Source: Actinomycetota bacterium (lineage in GTDB: Bacteria; Actinomycetota; Acidimicrobiia; Acidimicrobiales; JAJPHE01). From it: a stretch of 64,000 nt of DNA. The stretch lies in NCBI GenBank assembly GCA_021325435.1, contig JAJPHE010000112.1, forward strand, positions 1-64,000, written 5' to 3'. The notes below the pieces were generated by a model that searched no databases, had not been told where the DNA came from, and worked only from the letters and a program-made list of their open reading frames with translations. This document shows, one piece after another, positions 20,709 to 29,686 of the stretch. Both the position numbers and the translations under genes were made by a program. Within the stretch, counting starts at the first letter, position 1; the number at the start of each line of letters is the position of its first letter.

Positions 20709-21883
20709 CGGCCCCCCACCAGGGGCGAGAGGAGCGAGGGCAGCGCCGCGCCCGACGACGGGCCCGGCGACGAGCTGGGGGCGACGACCGGGCCCACCCG
20801 CTGGTTACACGAGTAAGGGTCGGGGCCGAGGGCGGCGTCGAGAGCCTGATCGAGGTAGCCGCACGAGCCGAGGACCTGATCGCCCCCGCCGACGAGGTTG
20901 GTGTACACGTTGGCCCAGCTGTTCGGGTACTGCTGGGCGCCGGAGTAGCCCACCGACTGGAACCCTTCGACGGCCGAGGCGAGATACGACAACCCCTGGG
21001 CCAGGTCCACCTGGTGGCGGGCGACGAGGTCGAGGTCGGCGTTCAGCGCGGACAGCAGGCTGTCGAGGCGGGCCCGGTTGTCCCCCACCAGGCTGGCGGT
21101 CTGCCCGGCGACCTGGCCCACGTTGGTGATGAGATCCGACAGAGCCGCCCGTCGCTGGGCCAGCCCGGCCAGGACGGTCTCGAGGTTGGTGACGGCGGAC
21201 GCCAGCTGCTGGTCGCGGGAGGCGAGGGCGGTCGCCACCTGGTCGGAGCCGTCGATCAGCTGTCCCACCTGGCTCTTGCGGTCATCGATGGTGGCCGTCA
21301 GCTTGTCGAGCCCCGAGATGAGCTCGCTCACCTGGGTGCGCTTGCCGTTGGTGATGGTGGCCAGCTCACCCAGCAGGTCGCTCAGCTCCTTTCCGTTGCT
21401 CTGGGCGAGGAGCGGGCCGGCGGCGTTCTGCAGCTGCTGGAACTCGGTCGGGACGGTGGTGTCGGAGATCATCGCCCCGGCGGCCAGCTGGTGGCCCCAG
21501 TCGTGGCCGGCGACGAGCTTGACCGCCACCTGGCCGAGCAGCGTCTCCACCTCGATGGTGGCTGAGCTGTCATCGGGGAGATCGGTCGAGCCGTCGATGG
21601 TGATGTGGGCGTAGACGAAGTCACCCTTCTGGTCGAGAGACTTCACCTCACCGACGGGCACCCCGGCGAGGAGCACCTGGTCGCCGGCGCGCAGGCCGGC
21701 GGCGTTGGTGAAACGCAGGACGACCCCCTTGCCCCCGCCGAAGACGTTCTTGTTGAGGAAGAGGGCGGCGGCGACGAAGGTGAAGATGACGGCGAGCGAG
21801 ATGGCCCCGATGACGACCGGGTTGCGCTCGGTGAACGACCGGGTGAACAACCCGACGAGGCCCGACCGGAGCCGGCCCATCAC
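20705..21883 (-). CDS. Mce family protein (MceC position)
   Basis: VVLRFTNAAGLRAGDQVLLAGVPVGEVKSLDQKGDFVYAHITID. Confidence 0.88.
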   Translation of the reverse strand: MMGRLRSGLVGLFTRSFTERNPVVIGAISLAVIFTFVAAALFLNKNVFGGGKGVVLRFTNAAGLRAGDQVLLAGVPVGEVKSLDQKGDFVYAHITIDGSTDLPDDSSATIEVETLLGQVAVKLVAGHDWGHQLAAGAMISDTTVPTEFQQLQNAAGPLLAQSNGKELSDLLGELATITNGKRTQVSELISGLDKLTATIDDRKSQVGQLIDGSDQVATALASRDQQLASAVTNLETVLAGLAQRRAALSDLITNVGQVAGQTASLVGDNRARLDSLLSALNADLDLVARHQVDLAQGLSYLASAVEGFQSVGYSGAQQYPNSWANVYTNLVGGGDQVLGSCGYLDQALDAALGPDPYSCNQRVGPVVAPSSSPGPSSGAALPSLLSPLVGGR

Positions 21884-22998
21884 CGGCCTCCCGCAATCTG
21901 CCTAAGGAGGCCGTCGAGGCCGGTCCCCGTCGGCGCCGGGGCCGGGGCCGGAAGGGCGGGGGACGCAGCTGTCGAGGAGGACGTGCCCGGCGACCCGGGC
22001 TTCGGGCCGCCCTCCTGGTAGTTGCAGCTCTGCTGGTTCGCCATGCACTGGTAGACGGTGGCCACGTTGAACCACTGGCCGTACGAGGAGATGAGCCGGT
22101 AGGGCTGCAGGCCCTCGGTCAGGGTGGTGAGGTCGGCGTCGAGGCCCTGGCGGTTCTGGGCCAGGGTGCCGGCGATCGTGTTCAGGCTGGAGATGGCGGT
22201 GTCGAGGTTCGACCGGTTGGTGGAGATCAGCGAGGCGAACTCACCGGAGGCCTTGGAGAAGTTCTCCACCACCGAGTCGAGCACGTCGTTGCGCGACGCC
22301 AGCGACCCCGAGATGGTCGCCAGGTTGCTCACCACCTGCTGCAGGTCGGCTGACCGGCCGCCGAGGGCGCCCATGACGGCCGAGAGGTTGTCGATGACCC
22401 GGCCCACCTGGACGTTGAGGTCCCCGACGGTCTGCGAGACGGTGGCGGCGTTGTCGATCAGCGACGACACCTTGGCCTCGTTGCCCTGCAGGCCCCCGAG
22501 CACCCCGGCGACGAAGGCGTTGGCCTCGGCCGGGTCGATGGAGCGCAGGATGGGTCCCAAGGCGTTGAGGAAGGCGCCGATGTCGGCGTCGGCCTCGTCC
22601 TGGCTGGCTGGGATGGTGGCCCCGGCGGCCAGGTAGGGCCCTCCCGCGGTGGGATACAGGTAGAGGTACTTGAGGCCGAGGACGTTCTGCCACCGGAGAC
22701 CCACCCTGGTGGCCGCCGGCACCTTGACGTCGCGGTTCACCGCGAAGCTCACCAGAGCCAGCCCGTGCCGGGTGGTGATCGACGACACCTGCCCCACCGT
22801 CACTCCGGCGATCTTCACGTCGTCGCCCGGCCGGAGGCCGGTAGCGTCGGTCAGCTCCGCCTGGTAGGCGGTGCGGTGGGTGAGGAAGTGGATGTTGCCG
22901 ATCCGGGCGGCAAGACCGACCAGCAGGAGCAGGCAGACGACGACGTAGGCGGCGAACTTCAGGCCGCTCTTGGGCAGGCGTCGCAGCAGCCGTCTCAT
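21880..22998 (-). CDS. Mce family protein (MceB position)
   Basis: AELTDATGLRPGDDVKIAGVTVGQVSSI, NVLGLKYLYLYP. Confidence 0.88.
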   Translation of the reverse strand: MRRLLRRLPKSGLKFAAYVVVCLLLLVGLAARIGNIHFLTHRTAYQAELTDATGLRPGDDVKIAGVTVGQVSSITTRHGLALVSFAVNRDVKVPAATRVGLRWQNVLGLKYLYLYPTAGGPYLAAGATIPASQDEADADIGAFLNALGPILRSIDPAEANAFVAGVLGGLQGNEAKVSSLIDNAATVSQTVGDLNVQVGRVIDNLSAVMGALGGRSADLQQVVSNLATISGSLASRNDVLDSVVENFSKASGEFASLISTNRSNLDTAISSLNTIAGTLAQNRQGLDADLTTLTEGLQPYRLISSYGQWFNVATVYQCMANQQSCNYQEGGPKPGSPGTSSSTAASPALPAPAPAPTGTGLDGLLRQIAGGR

Positions 22999-24242
22999 GG
23001 CTGCGCCCCGAGGAGAGGGGCGAGCACGTCACCGACCGTCCCCGGCTGGGCCGGCTGGGGGGTGCCGATGATCTGGCCCAGGTGGTTGGCCAGCTGCTGG
23101 GCCGCCTGCTGGGCGGAGGGGACGGCGGGTGCCGGGGCGCCGGCCTGGACCCGATCGAAGGCGGCGATCTGGGCCGAGCAGTTGAAGGGGCTGCCCGGCC
23201 CCGTGAGGGCCTGCTGCAGCGGTTGCAGGTAGGACAGACCGGGCTGGGGCGGCGCGATCAGGCCGCACACCAGGCTGTTGACGTCCGAGAAGAGGACGAA
23301 GGTCTTGAAGTAGGCGAACTTGGTTCCGTTGGGAAGGGTCTCGGGGCTGGCGCCGCTGGCGAACTTGAAGGAGTAGCGGTAGAGCCCGTGGATGAGGTCG
23401 GAGATGTTCTGCTGACGGGCGATCAGGACCCGCACCACGTTGTCGCCGCTGGTCAGGATGGTGGCGATGTTGGGGTGGTAGTACTGCATGAGTCGGCCGA
23501 GCTCGTCAGCTACCGGCGTGAATGAGTCGAGGACCTTCTGGTAGGCCGCCGCCTGGGCGTTGAACGCCGGCAGGGCCAGGTTGTTGTTTCGGGCGATGGC
23601 GTTGAGATCGTTGCCCGTCGGTGCCAGCGCCTGCGAGAAGCCGGTGAAGCTGTCGAGGGCGCGGATCTGGGCCTGGAGCGTGTCGTCGAACAGGTTGGCC
23701 AGCTTGGTGCCTTCGTTGATGCTGGCCGCGATGTTCGGGCCCTGCCCCGCGCTGGCCTGGCTGAGCTCGGAGATGACGGTGGCCAGGTCGTTTCCGTTGA
23801 GCCGGTCCAAGAGCGGATCGGCCGCGGCCAGCAGCTGGGTGATCTCGTCGGAGACGGCGGTCGACCGGATCACCCCCCCGGCGGCCAGGGCGGGCGGGTG
23901 CTCGCCGGTCGGGAAGGACAGGTCGACGACCTCCTCCCCGAAGACGTTCTTCGGTGAGATGGTGGCCCGGGCGTCGGCCGGCACCACGAATCCACTTTGG
24001 ATCTTCATGACCACCAGGGCTTTGCGGTCGGCCAGGCTGATCGAGCTGACCTGACCCACCGTGACGCCCTGGTACTCCACCTGTGAGCCCTTGTGGAGCC
24101 CCTCCCCCGCCCGGGCGAAGCTGCCGCTCAGCTCGTAGCCCCCGGAGTACGCGCCGTACGCCGCCTTCACGACAAGGGTCGCCACCGCCAGCAGCACCAG
24201 GACCATGGCGGCGGCGACGGTGGCCCGGCCGCCCCGGCTCAA
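22995..24242 (-). CDS. Mce family protein (MceA position)
   Basis: ELSGSFARAGEGLHKGSQVEYQGVTVGQVSSI, KNVFGEEVVDLSFP; probable TTG start overlapping yrbEB stop (TTGA). Confidence 0.85.
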   Translation of the reverse strand: MSRGGRATVAAAMVLVLLAVATLVVKAAYGAYSGGYELSGSFARAGEGLHKGSQVEYQGVTVGQVSSISLADRKALVVMKIQSGFVVPADARATISPKNVFGEEVVDLSFPTGEHPPALAAGGVIRSTAVSDEITQLLAAADPLLDRLNGNDLATVISELSQASAGQGPNIAASINEGTKLANLFDDTLQAQIRALDSFTGFSQALAPTGNDLNAIARNNNLALPAFNAQAAAYQKVLDSFTPVADELGRLMQYYHPNIATILTSGDNVVRVLIARQQNISDLIHGLYRYSFKFASGASPETLPNGTKFAYFKTFVLFSDVNSLVCGLIAPPQPGLSYLQPLQQALTGPGSPFNCSAQIAAFDRVQAGAPAPAVPSAQQAAQQLANHLGQIIGTPQPAQPGTVGDVLAPLLGAQP

Positions 24243-25081
24243 CCGACGATCCTCGCGGTCGTTCCGCTGCCGAACATGGCGAAGGACATGAGCAGGTTGA
24301 GCAGCACCACCGAGATGATGGAGAAGCGGATGGCACGCCCGGCGGCCACGCCCACCCCCGCCGGCCCCCCGGTGGCGAAGAACCCGTAATAGCAGTGGAT
24401 GAGCGTCACGACCACGGCGAACACCATGGCCTTGATGAAGGAGAAGAAGATGTCGATGGGCGGCAGGAAGAGCTGGAAGTAGTGGTGGTAGGTGCCGCTC
24501 GACAGGTAGAAGAACTTGGTCGAGATGAGGGCGGTGGCCAGGTAGCTCAGGAACAACATGGCCAGATACAGCGGGATCATGGTGAGCAGCGCCGCCCACA
24601 CCCGGGTGGTGACCAGGTAGACGAAGCTGTCGACCCCCATGACCTCGAGGGCGTCGATCTCCTCTGACACCCGCATGGCCCCGAGCTGGGCGGTGAAGCC
24701 GGCGCCCACCTGGGCGGCCAGGGCGACCCCGGCGACCAGCGGGGTGATCTCGCGGGTGTTGGCCAACGAGGAGATGATGCCAGTGAACGCCTCGGCCCCG
24801 ATCTGGGAGAGCCCCTGAAACCCTTCGAGGCCGACCTCGGTGCCGGTGAAGAAGGCGATGCTGCCCCCGACGAAGAACATGCCGGCGCCGACGATCAGGG
24901 CCCCGGGGCCGACGGTGATGTCGGCCATCACCGCCATGATCTCCTTGCGGTAGCGCAGACCCCTCGGAAGGCCGACGAGGATGCGGCCGTAGAAGGCGAG
25001 CTGGTGGTAGATGCCCTCGAGCAGGCCCAACGACGCGACGGCCGGTCGGACGGCCAGCCGCTGAGCCACCGGGACGGCCAC
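24239..25081 (-). CDS. YrbE/MlaE-family permease (YrbEB)
   Basis: MlaE-type permease: AAQVGAGFTAQLGAMRVSEEIDALEVMGVDSFVYLVTTRV. Confidence 0.92.
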   Translation of the reverse strand: MAVPVAQRLAVRPAVASLGLLEGIYHQLAFYGRILVGLPRGLRYRKEIMAVMADITVGPGALIVGAGMFFVGGSIAFFTGTEVGLEGFQGLSQIGAEAFTGIISSLANTREITPLVAGVALAAQVGAGFTAQLGAMRVSEEIDALEVMGVDSFVYLVTTRVWAALLTMIPLYLAMLFLSYLATALISTKFFYLSSGTYHHYFQLFLPPIDIFFSFIKAMVFAVVVTLIHCYYGFFATGGPAGVGVAAGRAIRFSIISVVLLNLLMSFAMFGSGTTARIVG

Positions 25082-25873
25082 TCAGATCACCTTCTGGGGG
25101 AAGAAGTTGAAGTAGACGACGGTCAGCACCGAGTTCACCACGAAGGCCAGGACGAAGACGATGACCACGGCCTGGTTGACGGCGTCGCCGACGCCCTTGG
25201 GACCGCCCTTGGCGTAGAGGCCCTTGTAGCAGGCCACCATGCCGGCGATGAAGCCGAAGGCGGCCGACTTGATCAGGGCCATCCAGAGGTCGGGCAGCTG
25301 GCTCAGCTCACCGAACGAGGACAGGAAGCTGCTCGAGGTGACGTGGATGACCCGGGTGCCGAAGAACCAGCCGCCGGCGATTCCGGCCACGCTGACGATG
25401 GGGTCGAGAAGGATGGCGACCAGGGTGGCGGCGAAGATGCGGGGCAGCACCAAGCGCTGGAGCGGGTTGACCGCCATGACCTCCATGGCGGATATCTCGT
25501 CGCGGATGCGCCGGCTGCCGAGGTCAGCGCACATGGCCGACCCCCCGGCCCCGGCGATCAGCAGGGCGGTGGCGACCGGTGCCTCCTCGCGGACCACGGC
25601 GAGGACCATCGACGCGCCCAGCTGTGACTGGGAGCCGATTTGCTGGAGGAGGGAGCCGACCTCGAGGGCGATCACCAGCCCGAAGGGGATCGACACCAGG
25701 ATCAGCGGCACGGTCGTGACCCGGGCCAGGAACCAGCACTGGTCGAGGAACTCGCTGAGCGGAAAGGTGCGGGGCCGGAAGAGCCGGATCGACTCGAGGG
25801 CCAGGGCGAACATGTTGCCCGTCTCGCGCAGGGCCCCGGTCGCCTTGACCCTCGCCGACGTCGCTACCGCCAT
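25082..25873 (-). CDS. YrbE/MlaE-family permease (YrbEA)
   Basis: AGAGGSAMCADLGSRRIRDEISAMEVMAVNPLQRLVLPRI. Confidence 0.92.
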   Translation of the reverse strand: MAVATSARVKATGALRETGNMFALALESIRLFRPRTFPLSEFLDQCWFLARVTTVPLILVSIPFGLVIALEVGSLLQQIGSQSQLGASMVLAVVREEAPVATALLIAGAGGSAMCADLGSRRIRDEISAMEVMAVNPLQRLVLPRIFAATLVAILLDPIVSVAGIAGGWFFGTRVIHVTSSSFLSSFGELSQLPDLWMALIKSAAFGFIAGMVACYKGLYAKGGPKGVGDAVNQAVVIVFVLAFVVNSVLTVVYFNFFPQKVI

Positions 25874-26069
25874 CCTTGCCTTTCCTGGCTCCGTTTGGGT
25901 GGGGGCCGACAGTAATGGGCCGGCCCGAGATCCACCCGGCGGCCTCGGACGGCCCCGGCCCGCCGTGGTCGGGGCACGACCTCGAATCCGGCGGGCCCGG
26001 TATACCCAGGCCGGGTCGGGGGTACTCTCGCCCCCACGGGAATGGCCGCCGCCGGCGGCAGGAGGTCAC

Positions 26070-27050
26070 GTGTCCCAGAGCCCCGCATCCGGATCCACGC
26101 CCGGCGACCGCACGGCGGAGATGCCACGCGACCCCTCCGGCCGGGCCCCCGACGACCGGAGCCGGGGCGACCAGGACAGAAACGGCCGAACGCCCGAGCC
26201 GGTGATCTCCCTGCGCGGGGTCACCAAGTCGTTCGGAAGCCACTGCGTTCTGTCCGACATCACCTTCGATGTCCCCAAAGGGCGGACTACGGCGATCATG
26301 GGGCCGTCCGGTACCGGCAAGTCGGTTCTGCTCAAGAACATCATCGGGCTGCTGCGGCCCGACTCCGGTGAGATCTGGGTCGAGGGCGAGCAGATCGTCG
26401 GCATGCGCGACAAGGATCTCTACCGGGTGCGCAAGAAGTTCGGGGTCCTGTTCCAGGACGGCGCCCTGTTCGGGTCGATGACCCTGTACGACAACATCGC
26501 CTTCCCGCTGAGAGAGCACACCCGCAAGGGCGAGAAGGAGATCCGCGAGCTGGTTCACCAGAACGCCGAGCTGGTCGGGCTGATGGACCACCTCACCAAG
26601 CTCCCCGGCGAGGTCTCCGGCGGCATGAAGAAGCGGGCCGGTCTGGCCCGGGCCATGGTGATGGAGCCCGACATCGTCCTGTTCGACGAGCCCGACTCCG
26701 GCCTCGACCCCGTCCGGGTCGCCTACCTCGACGACCTCGTGCGCCGGGCCCAGGAGGAGACCGGAGCCACCTTCTTCATCATCACCCACAACATCCCGTC
26801 GGTGATGCGGACTGCCGACTACATCGGCATCCTCTTCCGCTCCAAGCTGGTGAAGTTCGCCAGCAAGGACGACATGAAGCAGAGCGACAACCCCATCATT
26901 CGCCAGTTCCTCACCGGACGGGCCAAGGGCCCCATCGGCATGGACGAGATGGCCGAGGCGGACGACACCGACCTCGAGGAGGTCGCTCAGCGCGACTGGT
27001 CGGAGATGGACGAGGAACCGGGCATCAACGAGGACATCCTGACGGTCTGA
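26070..27050 (+). CDS. MlaF/MceG-type ABC transporter ATPase
   Basis: GPSGTGKSVLLKNIIGLLRPDSGEI (Walker A), VSGGMKKRAGLARAMVMEPDIVLFDEPDSGLDPVR; GTG start with GGAGG upstream. Confidence 0.92.
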   Translation: MSQSPASGSTPGDRTAEMPRDPSGRAPDDRSRGDQDRNGRTPEPVISLRGVTKSFGSHCVLSDITFDVPKGRTTAIMGPSGTGKSVLLKNIIGLLRPDSGEIWVEGEQIVGMRDKDLYRVRKKFGVLFQDGALFGSMTLYDNIAFPLREHTRKGEKEIRELVHQNAELVGLMDHLTKLPGEVSGGMKKRAGLARAMVMEPDIVLFDEPDSGLDPVRVAYLDDLVRRAQEETGATFFIITHNIPSVMRTADYIGILFRSKLVKFASKDDMKQSDNPIIRQFLTGRAKGPIGMDEMAEADDTDLEEVAQRDWSEMDEEPGINEDILTV

Positions 27051-27066
27051 CCCCCGAGACCAGGCC

Positions 27067-28611
27067 CTACGGGCCGATCTCGGAGGCTCGCACCTCGTTG
27101 CGGGCCTTCACCCTGATGATGCGGTTCACCGCGTTGAGGAAGGCCCGGGCCGAGGCTTCCACCACGTCCGTGGACACGCCCCGACCCGACACCCTGATCC
27201 CGTCGTGCTCGAGCTGGACGACCACGTCGCCCAGGGCGTCCACCCCGCCAGTCACCGACGACACGTTGAAGCCGAGGAGCGAGGCGTCGACGCCAGTGGC
27301 CGCCTTGATCGCCTGGCAGGCGGCGTCGATCATGCCGTCGTCCTCCGCCGTCTGCTCCGACTTCTCTCCGGTGCGAGACAGCACCACCCGGGCCCGGGGC
27401 GTGTCGACGGTCCCTCCTTGCACCTCGAGGGCCTCGAGGGTGAAGCCCTGCTCGACGTTGGTTCCGAGCTCCTCGGCGACGATGGCCTCGAGGTCGGCGT
27501 CGGTGATCTGCACCTTGCGGTCGGCCAGCTCCTTGAACCGGGTGAAGGCGGCGTTGAGGGCATCGCCCTGAACGACCAGGCCCATCTTGGCCAGCGTGTC
27601 AGCGAAGGCGTGCCGGCCCGAGTGCTTCCCCAGGACGATCTGGCGACCGGTCTGACCAACGGCGGAGGCATCGATGATCTCGTAGGTGGTCCGCTCGGCC
27701 AGCACACCGTGCTGGTGGATGCCCGACTCGTGGGCGAAGGCGTTGCGCCCCACCACCGCCTTGTTGTACTGGACGGGGTAACCGGTGAGGCGCGACACCA
27801 GCCGGCTGGTGCGAGCCAGTTCCTCCGTGTTGACCCCCACTTCGATGCCCTCGAACTGGTCCGGCCGGGTCCTCACGGCCATGACGATCTCCTCGAGGGC
27901 GGCGTTGCCCGCCCGCTCGCCGAGCCCGTTGACGCATACCTCCACCTGACGGGCGCCGGCGTTGACCCCCGCCAACGAGTTCGCCACGGCCAGGCCGAGG
28001 TCGTTGTGGCAGTGGGTGGAGATCACATAGTCGCCAGGGACGTTGTCGCGCACGTACTGGATGATCGTCCCGAAGTCCCAGGGGATGCCGTAGCCGACCG
28101 TGTCGGGGATGTTGAGGGTGGTCGCCCCGCTGTCCACCGCCACCTGCAGCACTTCGATCATGAAGTCGAGCGGGGTGCGGGTGGCGTCCTGCGGGCTGAA
28201 CTCCACGTCGTCGGTGTAGGTCCGGGCGCGGGCGACTCCCGCGGCCGTCTCCTGCTTCACCTGCTCCGGGGTCATCTTGAGCATGTGCTCCATGTGGCTG
28301 GGGCTGGTCGAGATGAACACGTGGATGCGGGCCCGCGCCGCCGGGCGCAGGGCCTCCCAACAGCGATCGACATCGGCGAGGTGGGTGCGGGACAGCCCGG
28401 CGATCACCGGGCCCTGCACCGACCGAGAGATGGCCTCGACTGCCTCGAAGTCACCCTGGCTGGCCACGGGAAAGCCGGCTTCGATGTAGTCGACGCCCAG
28501 ACGGGCGAGCTGCTCGGCGATCTCGAGCTTCTCGGCCACGTCGAGGGAGATGCCCGGCGACTGCTCGCCGTCTCTCAAGGTGGTGTCGAAGATGATCAGT
28601 CGCTCGGCCAT
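27067..28611 (-). CDS. leuA: 2-isopropylmalate synthase (short, ~515 aa type)
   Basis: LIIFDTTLRDGEQSPGISLDVAEKLEIAEQLARLGVDYIEAGFP, STHCHNDLGLAVANSLAGV, C-terminal LeuA dimer domain. Confidence 0.95.
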   Translation of the reverse strand: MAERLIIFDTTLRDGEQSPGISLDVAEKLEIAEQLARLGVDYIEAGFPVASQGDFEAVEAISRSVQGPVIAGLSRTHLADVDRCWEALRPAARARIHVFISTSPSHMEHMLKMTPEQVKQETAAGVARARTYTDDVEFSPQDATRTPLDFMIEVLQVAVDSGATTLNIPDTVGYGIPWDFGTIIQYVRDNVPGDYVISTHCHNDLGLAVANSLAGVNAGARQVEVCVNGLGERAGNAALEEIVMAVRTRPDQFEGIEVGVNTEELARTSRLVSRLTGYPVQYNKAVVGRNAFAHESGIHQHGVLAERTTYEIIDASAVGQTGRQIVLGKHSGRHAFADTLAKMGLVVQGDALNAAFTRFKELADRKVQITDADLEAIVAEELGTNVEQGFTLEALEVQGGTVDTPRARVVLSRTGEKSEQTAEDDGMIDAACQAIKAATGVDASLLGFNVSSVTGGVDALGDVVVQLEHDGIRVSGRGVSTDVVEASARAFLNAVNRIIRVKARNEVRASEIGP

Positions 28612-28645
28612 CGGTTTTCCGTCCTTTGTGTCGTGCCGGGGCAAC

Positions 28646-28676
28646 AAAAAACCCCCTGGCCCGGAGGCGCAGGAGG
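28646..28676 (-). terminator. intrinsic terminator of the leuA attenuator
   Basis: Minus strand CCTCCTG-C-GCC-TCCG-GGC-CAGGGGG followed by TTTTTTG. Confidence 0.82.
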
Positions 28677-28679
28677 CGA

Positions 28680-28704
28680 GGCGAGCACGCTTGCGGCGCT
28701 CGCC
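28680..28704 (-). promoter_or_regulatory. upstream hairpin of the leuA attenuator
   Basis: GGCGAGC...GCTCGCC 7-bp stem directly after the leader stop. Confidence 0.6.
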
Positions 28705-28705
28705 G

Positions 28706-28741
28706 TCAGGTAAGGAGAAGGGTGGTGCCCACCAGAGTCAT
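28706..28741 (-). CDS. leuA leader peptide MTLVGTTLLLT
   Basis: ATG ACT CTG GTG GGC ACC ACC CTT CTC CTT ACC TGA; four Leu codons, two of them CTT (expected to be uncommon in so GC-rich a genome); followed by hairpin and terminator. Confidence 0.82.
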   Translation of the reverse strand: MTLVGTTLLLT

Positions 28742-28748
28742 CGTGGCC

Positions 28749-28777
28749 ATACTGGCGGAAGGCTGACAATGAGTCAA
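28749..28777 (-). promoter_or_regulatory. candidate promoter of leuA leader
   Basis: Minus strand TTGACT-17 bp-CAGTAT, 7 nt before leader ATG (consistent with leaderless mRNA). Confidence 0.65.
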
Positions 28778-29653
28778 GGCGTCCACGACTACGGTGTCGG
28801 CGACCGGGGAGGGAGCGGGCGGGTGAGAAAGTCATTCAGGGTCGGCGTGCGGCTGGGGCTGATGGCGGGGCTGATCGTTGCCGTGGTTGTCGCTCTCCGC
28901 TCACGCCGTGGCACCACCGACGAAGCCACCGGCGTGCACGGCGACTGGCCTCCTGTCCGTCCGGCTGCGCCCCGCCCGGCGCAGCCGACTCGTCCGACGC
29001 CGGCCCGGCCCCCGCAGGCCGCCCGGCCCGCCGAATCGGCCCCACCCCCCGCCCGAGCCCCCGAAGCCACCCGGCCCGCCGCTCCGGCCCCGCCACCCAC
29101 GAAACCGCCCGAGGCGACCCGGGCCGTCGATCCGACCCCGCCGACGCCTCCTCCCGGCCCCGCCGCCGCCCCCGGCGAGCCGGTAGCCGAGCCCGGCCCC
29201 GGCAAGCCCGCTGCCGAGTCGTTGACCTCGGCGCTGGCCACGCCGGCGCCGGCGGCCAAAGCGGCCAAGACGGCCAAGGCCGCCAAGGCGGCCGCCCAGG
29301 TGGCGAAGAAGGCGGCCGGGGCGGCCAAGGGCCCGGTCGAAAAGGCCGTGGCCAAGAAAGTGGCCAAGAAGGCGGCCAAGAAGGCCGGCGGCGAGAAGAC
29401 AGCCGGTCCGGCGGGAGGAGCGGGCGCCCCATCCGGCAGAGCCTCGACACCGGACAAGGCCCCGACGGCCGAGAAGGCCCCCGCCAAGAAGGCACTGCCC
29501 AAGAAGGCCGCGGCCAAGAAGGCGGCCAAGAAAGCAGCGAAGAAGGCGGCGCCGGAGACGTCGTCGGGGAGGCCTGGCCCCGCCGCGGGCGGCACTCCCC
29601 CGGACGAGGGGGGCGCGGGCCCGTCCTCCGGCGGGACCCCCGAGACTAGCTAG
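28769..29653 (+). CDS. membrane-anchored Pro-rich protein with Lys/Ala (AKKAAKKA) histone-H1-like tail; alternative start GTG 28823
   Basis: VGVRLGLMAGLIVAVVVAL TM; Pro-rich linker; repeated KAAKKA/AKKAAKKAAKKAAP C-terminal region. Confidence 0.7.
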   Translation: MSQGVHDYGVGDRGGSGRVRKSFRVGVRLGLMAGLIVAVVVALRSRRGTTDEATGVHGDWPPVRPAAPRPAQPTRPTPARPPQAARPAESAPPPARAPEATRPAAPAPPPTKPPEATRAVDPTPPTPPPGPAAAPGEPVAEPGPGKPAAESLTSALATPAPAAKAAKTAKAAKAAAQVAKKAAGAAKGPVEKAVAKKVAKKAAKKAGGEKTAGPAGGAGAPSGRASTPDKAPTAEKAPAKKALPKKAAAKKAAKKAAKKAAPETSSGRPGPAAGGTPPDEGGAGPSSGGTPETS

Positions 29654-29686
29654 CTCCGACCGGGCCCCGGAGGCCCGGCGGGCGGA

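Noticed and set aside
25874-26069. GGTATACC palindrome and G-rich repeats between yrbEA and the ATPase as operators
   Set aside because: Short 8-bp palindrome in a G/C-rich gap; not enough to support a specific regulatory claim
29230-29550. Repetitive GCCAAGAAG-type DNA as a CRISPR or satellite array
   Set aside because: Codon-level Lys/Ala low complexity inside an ORF; no conserved repeat-spacer pattern
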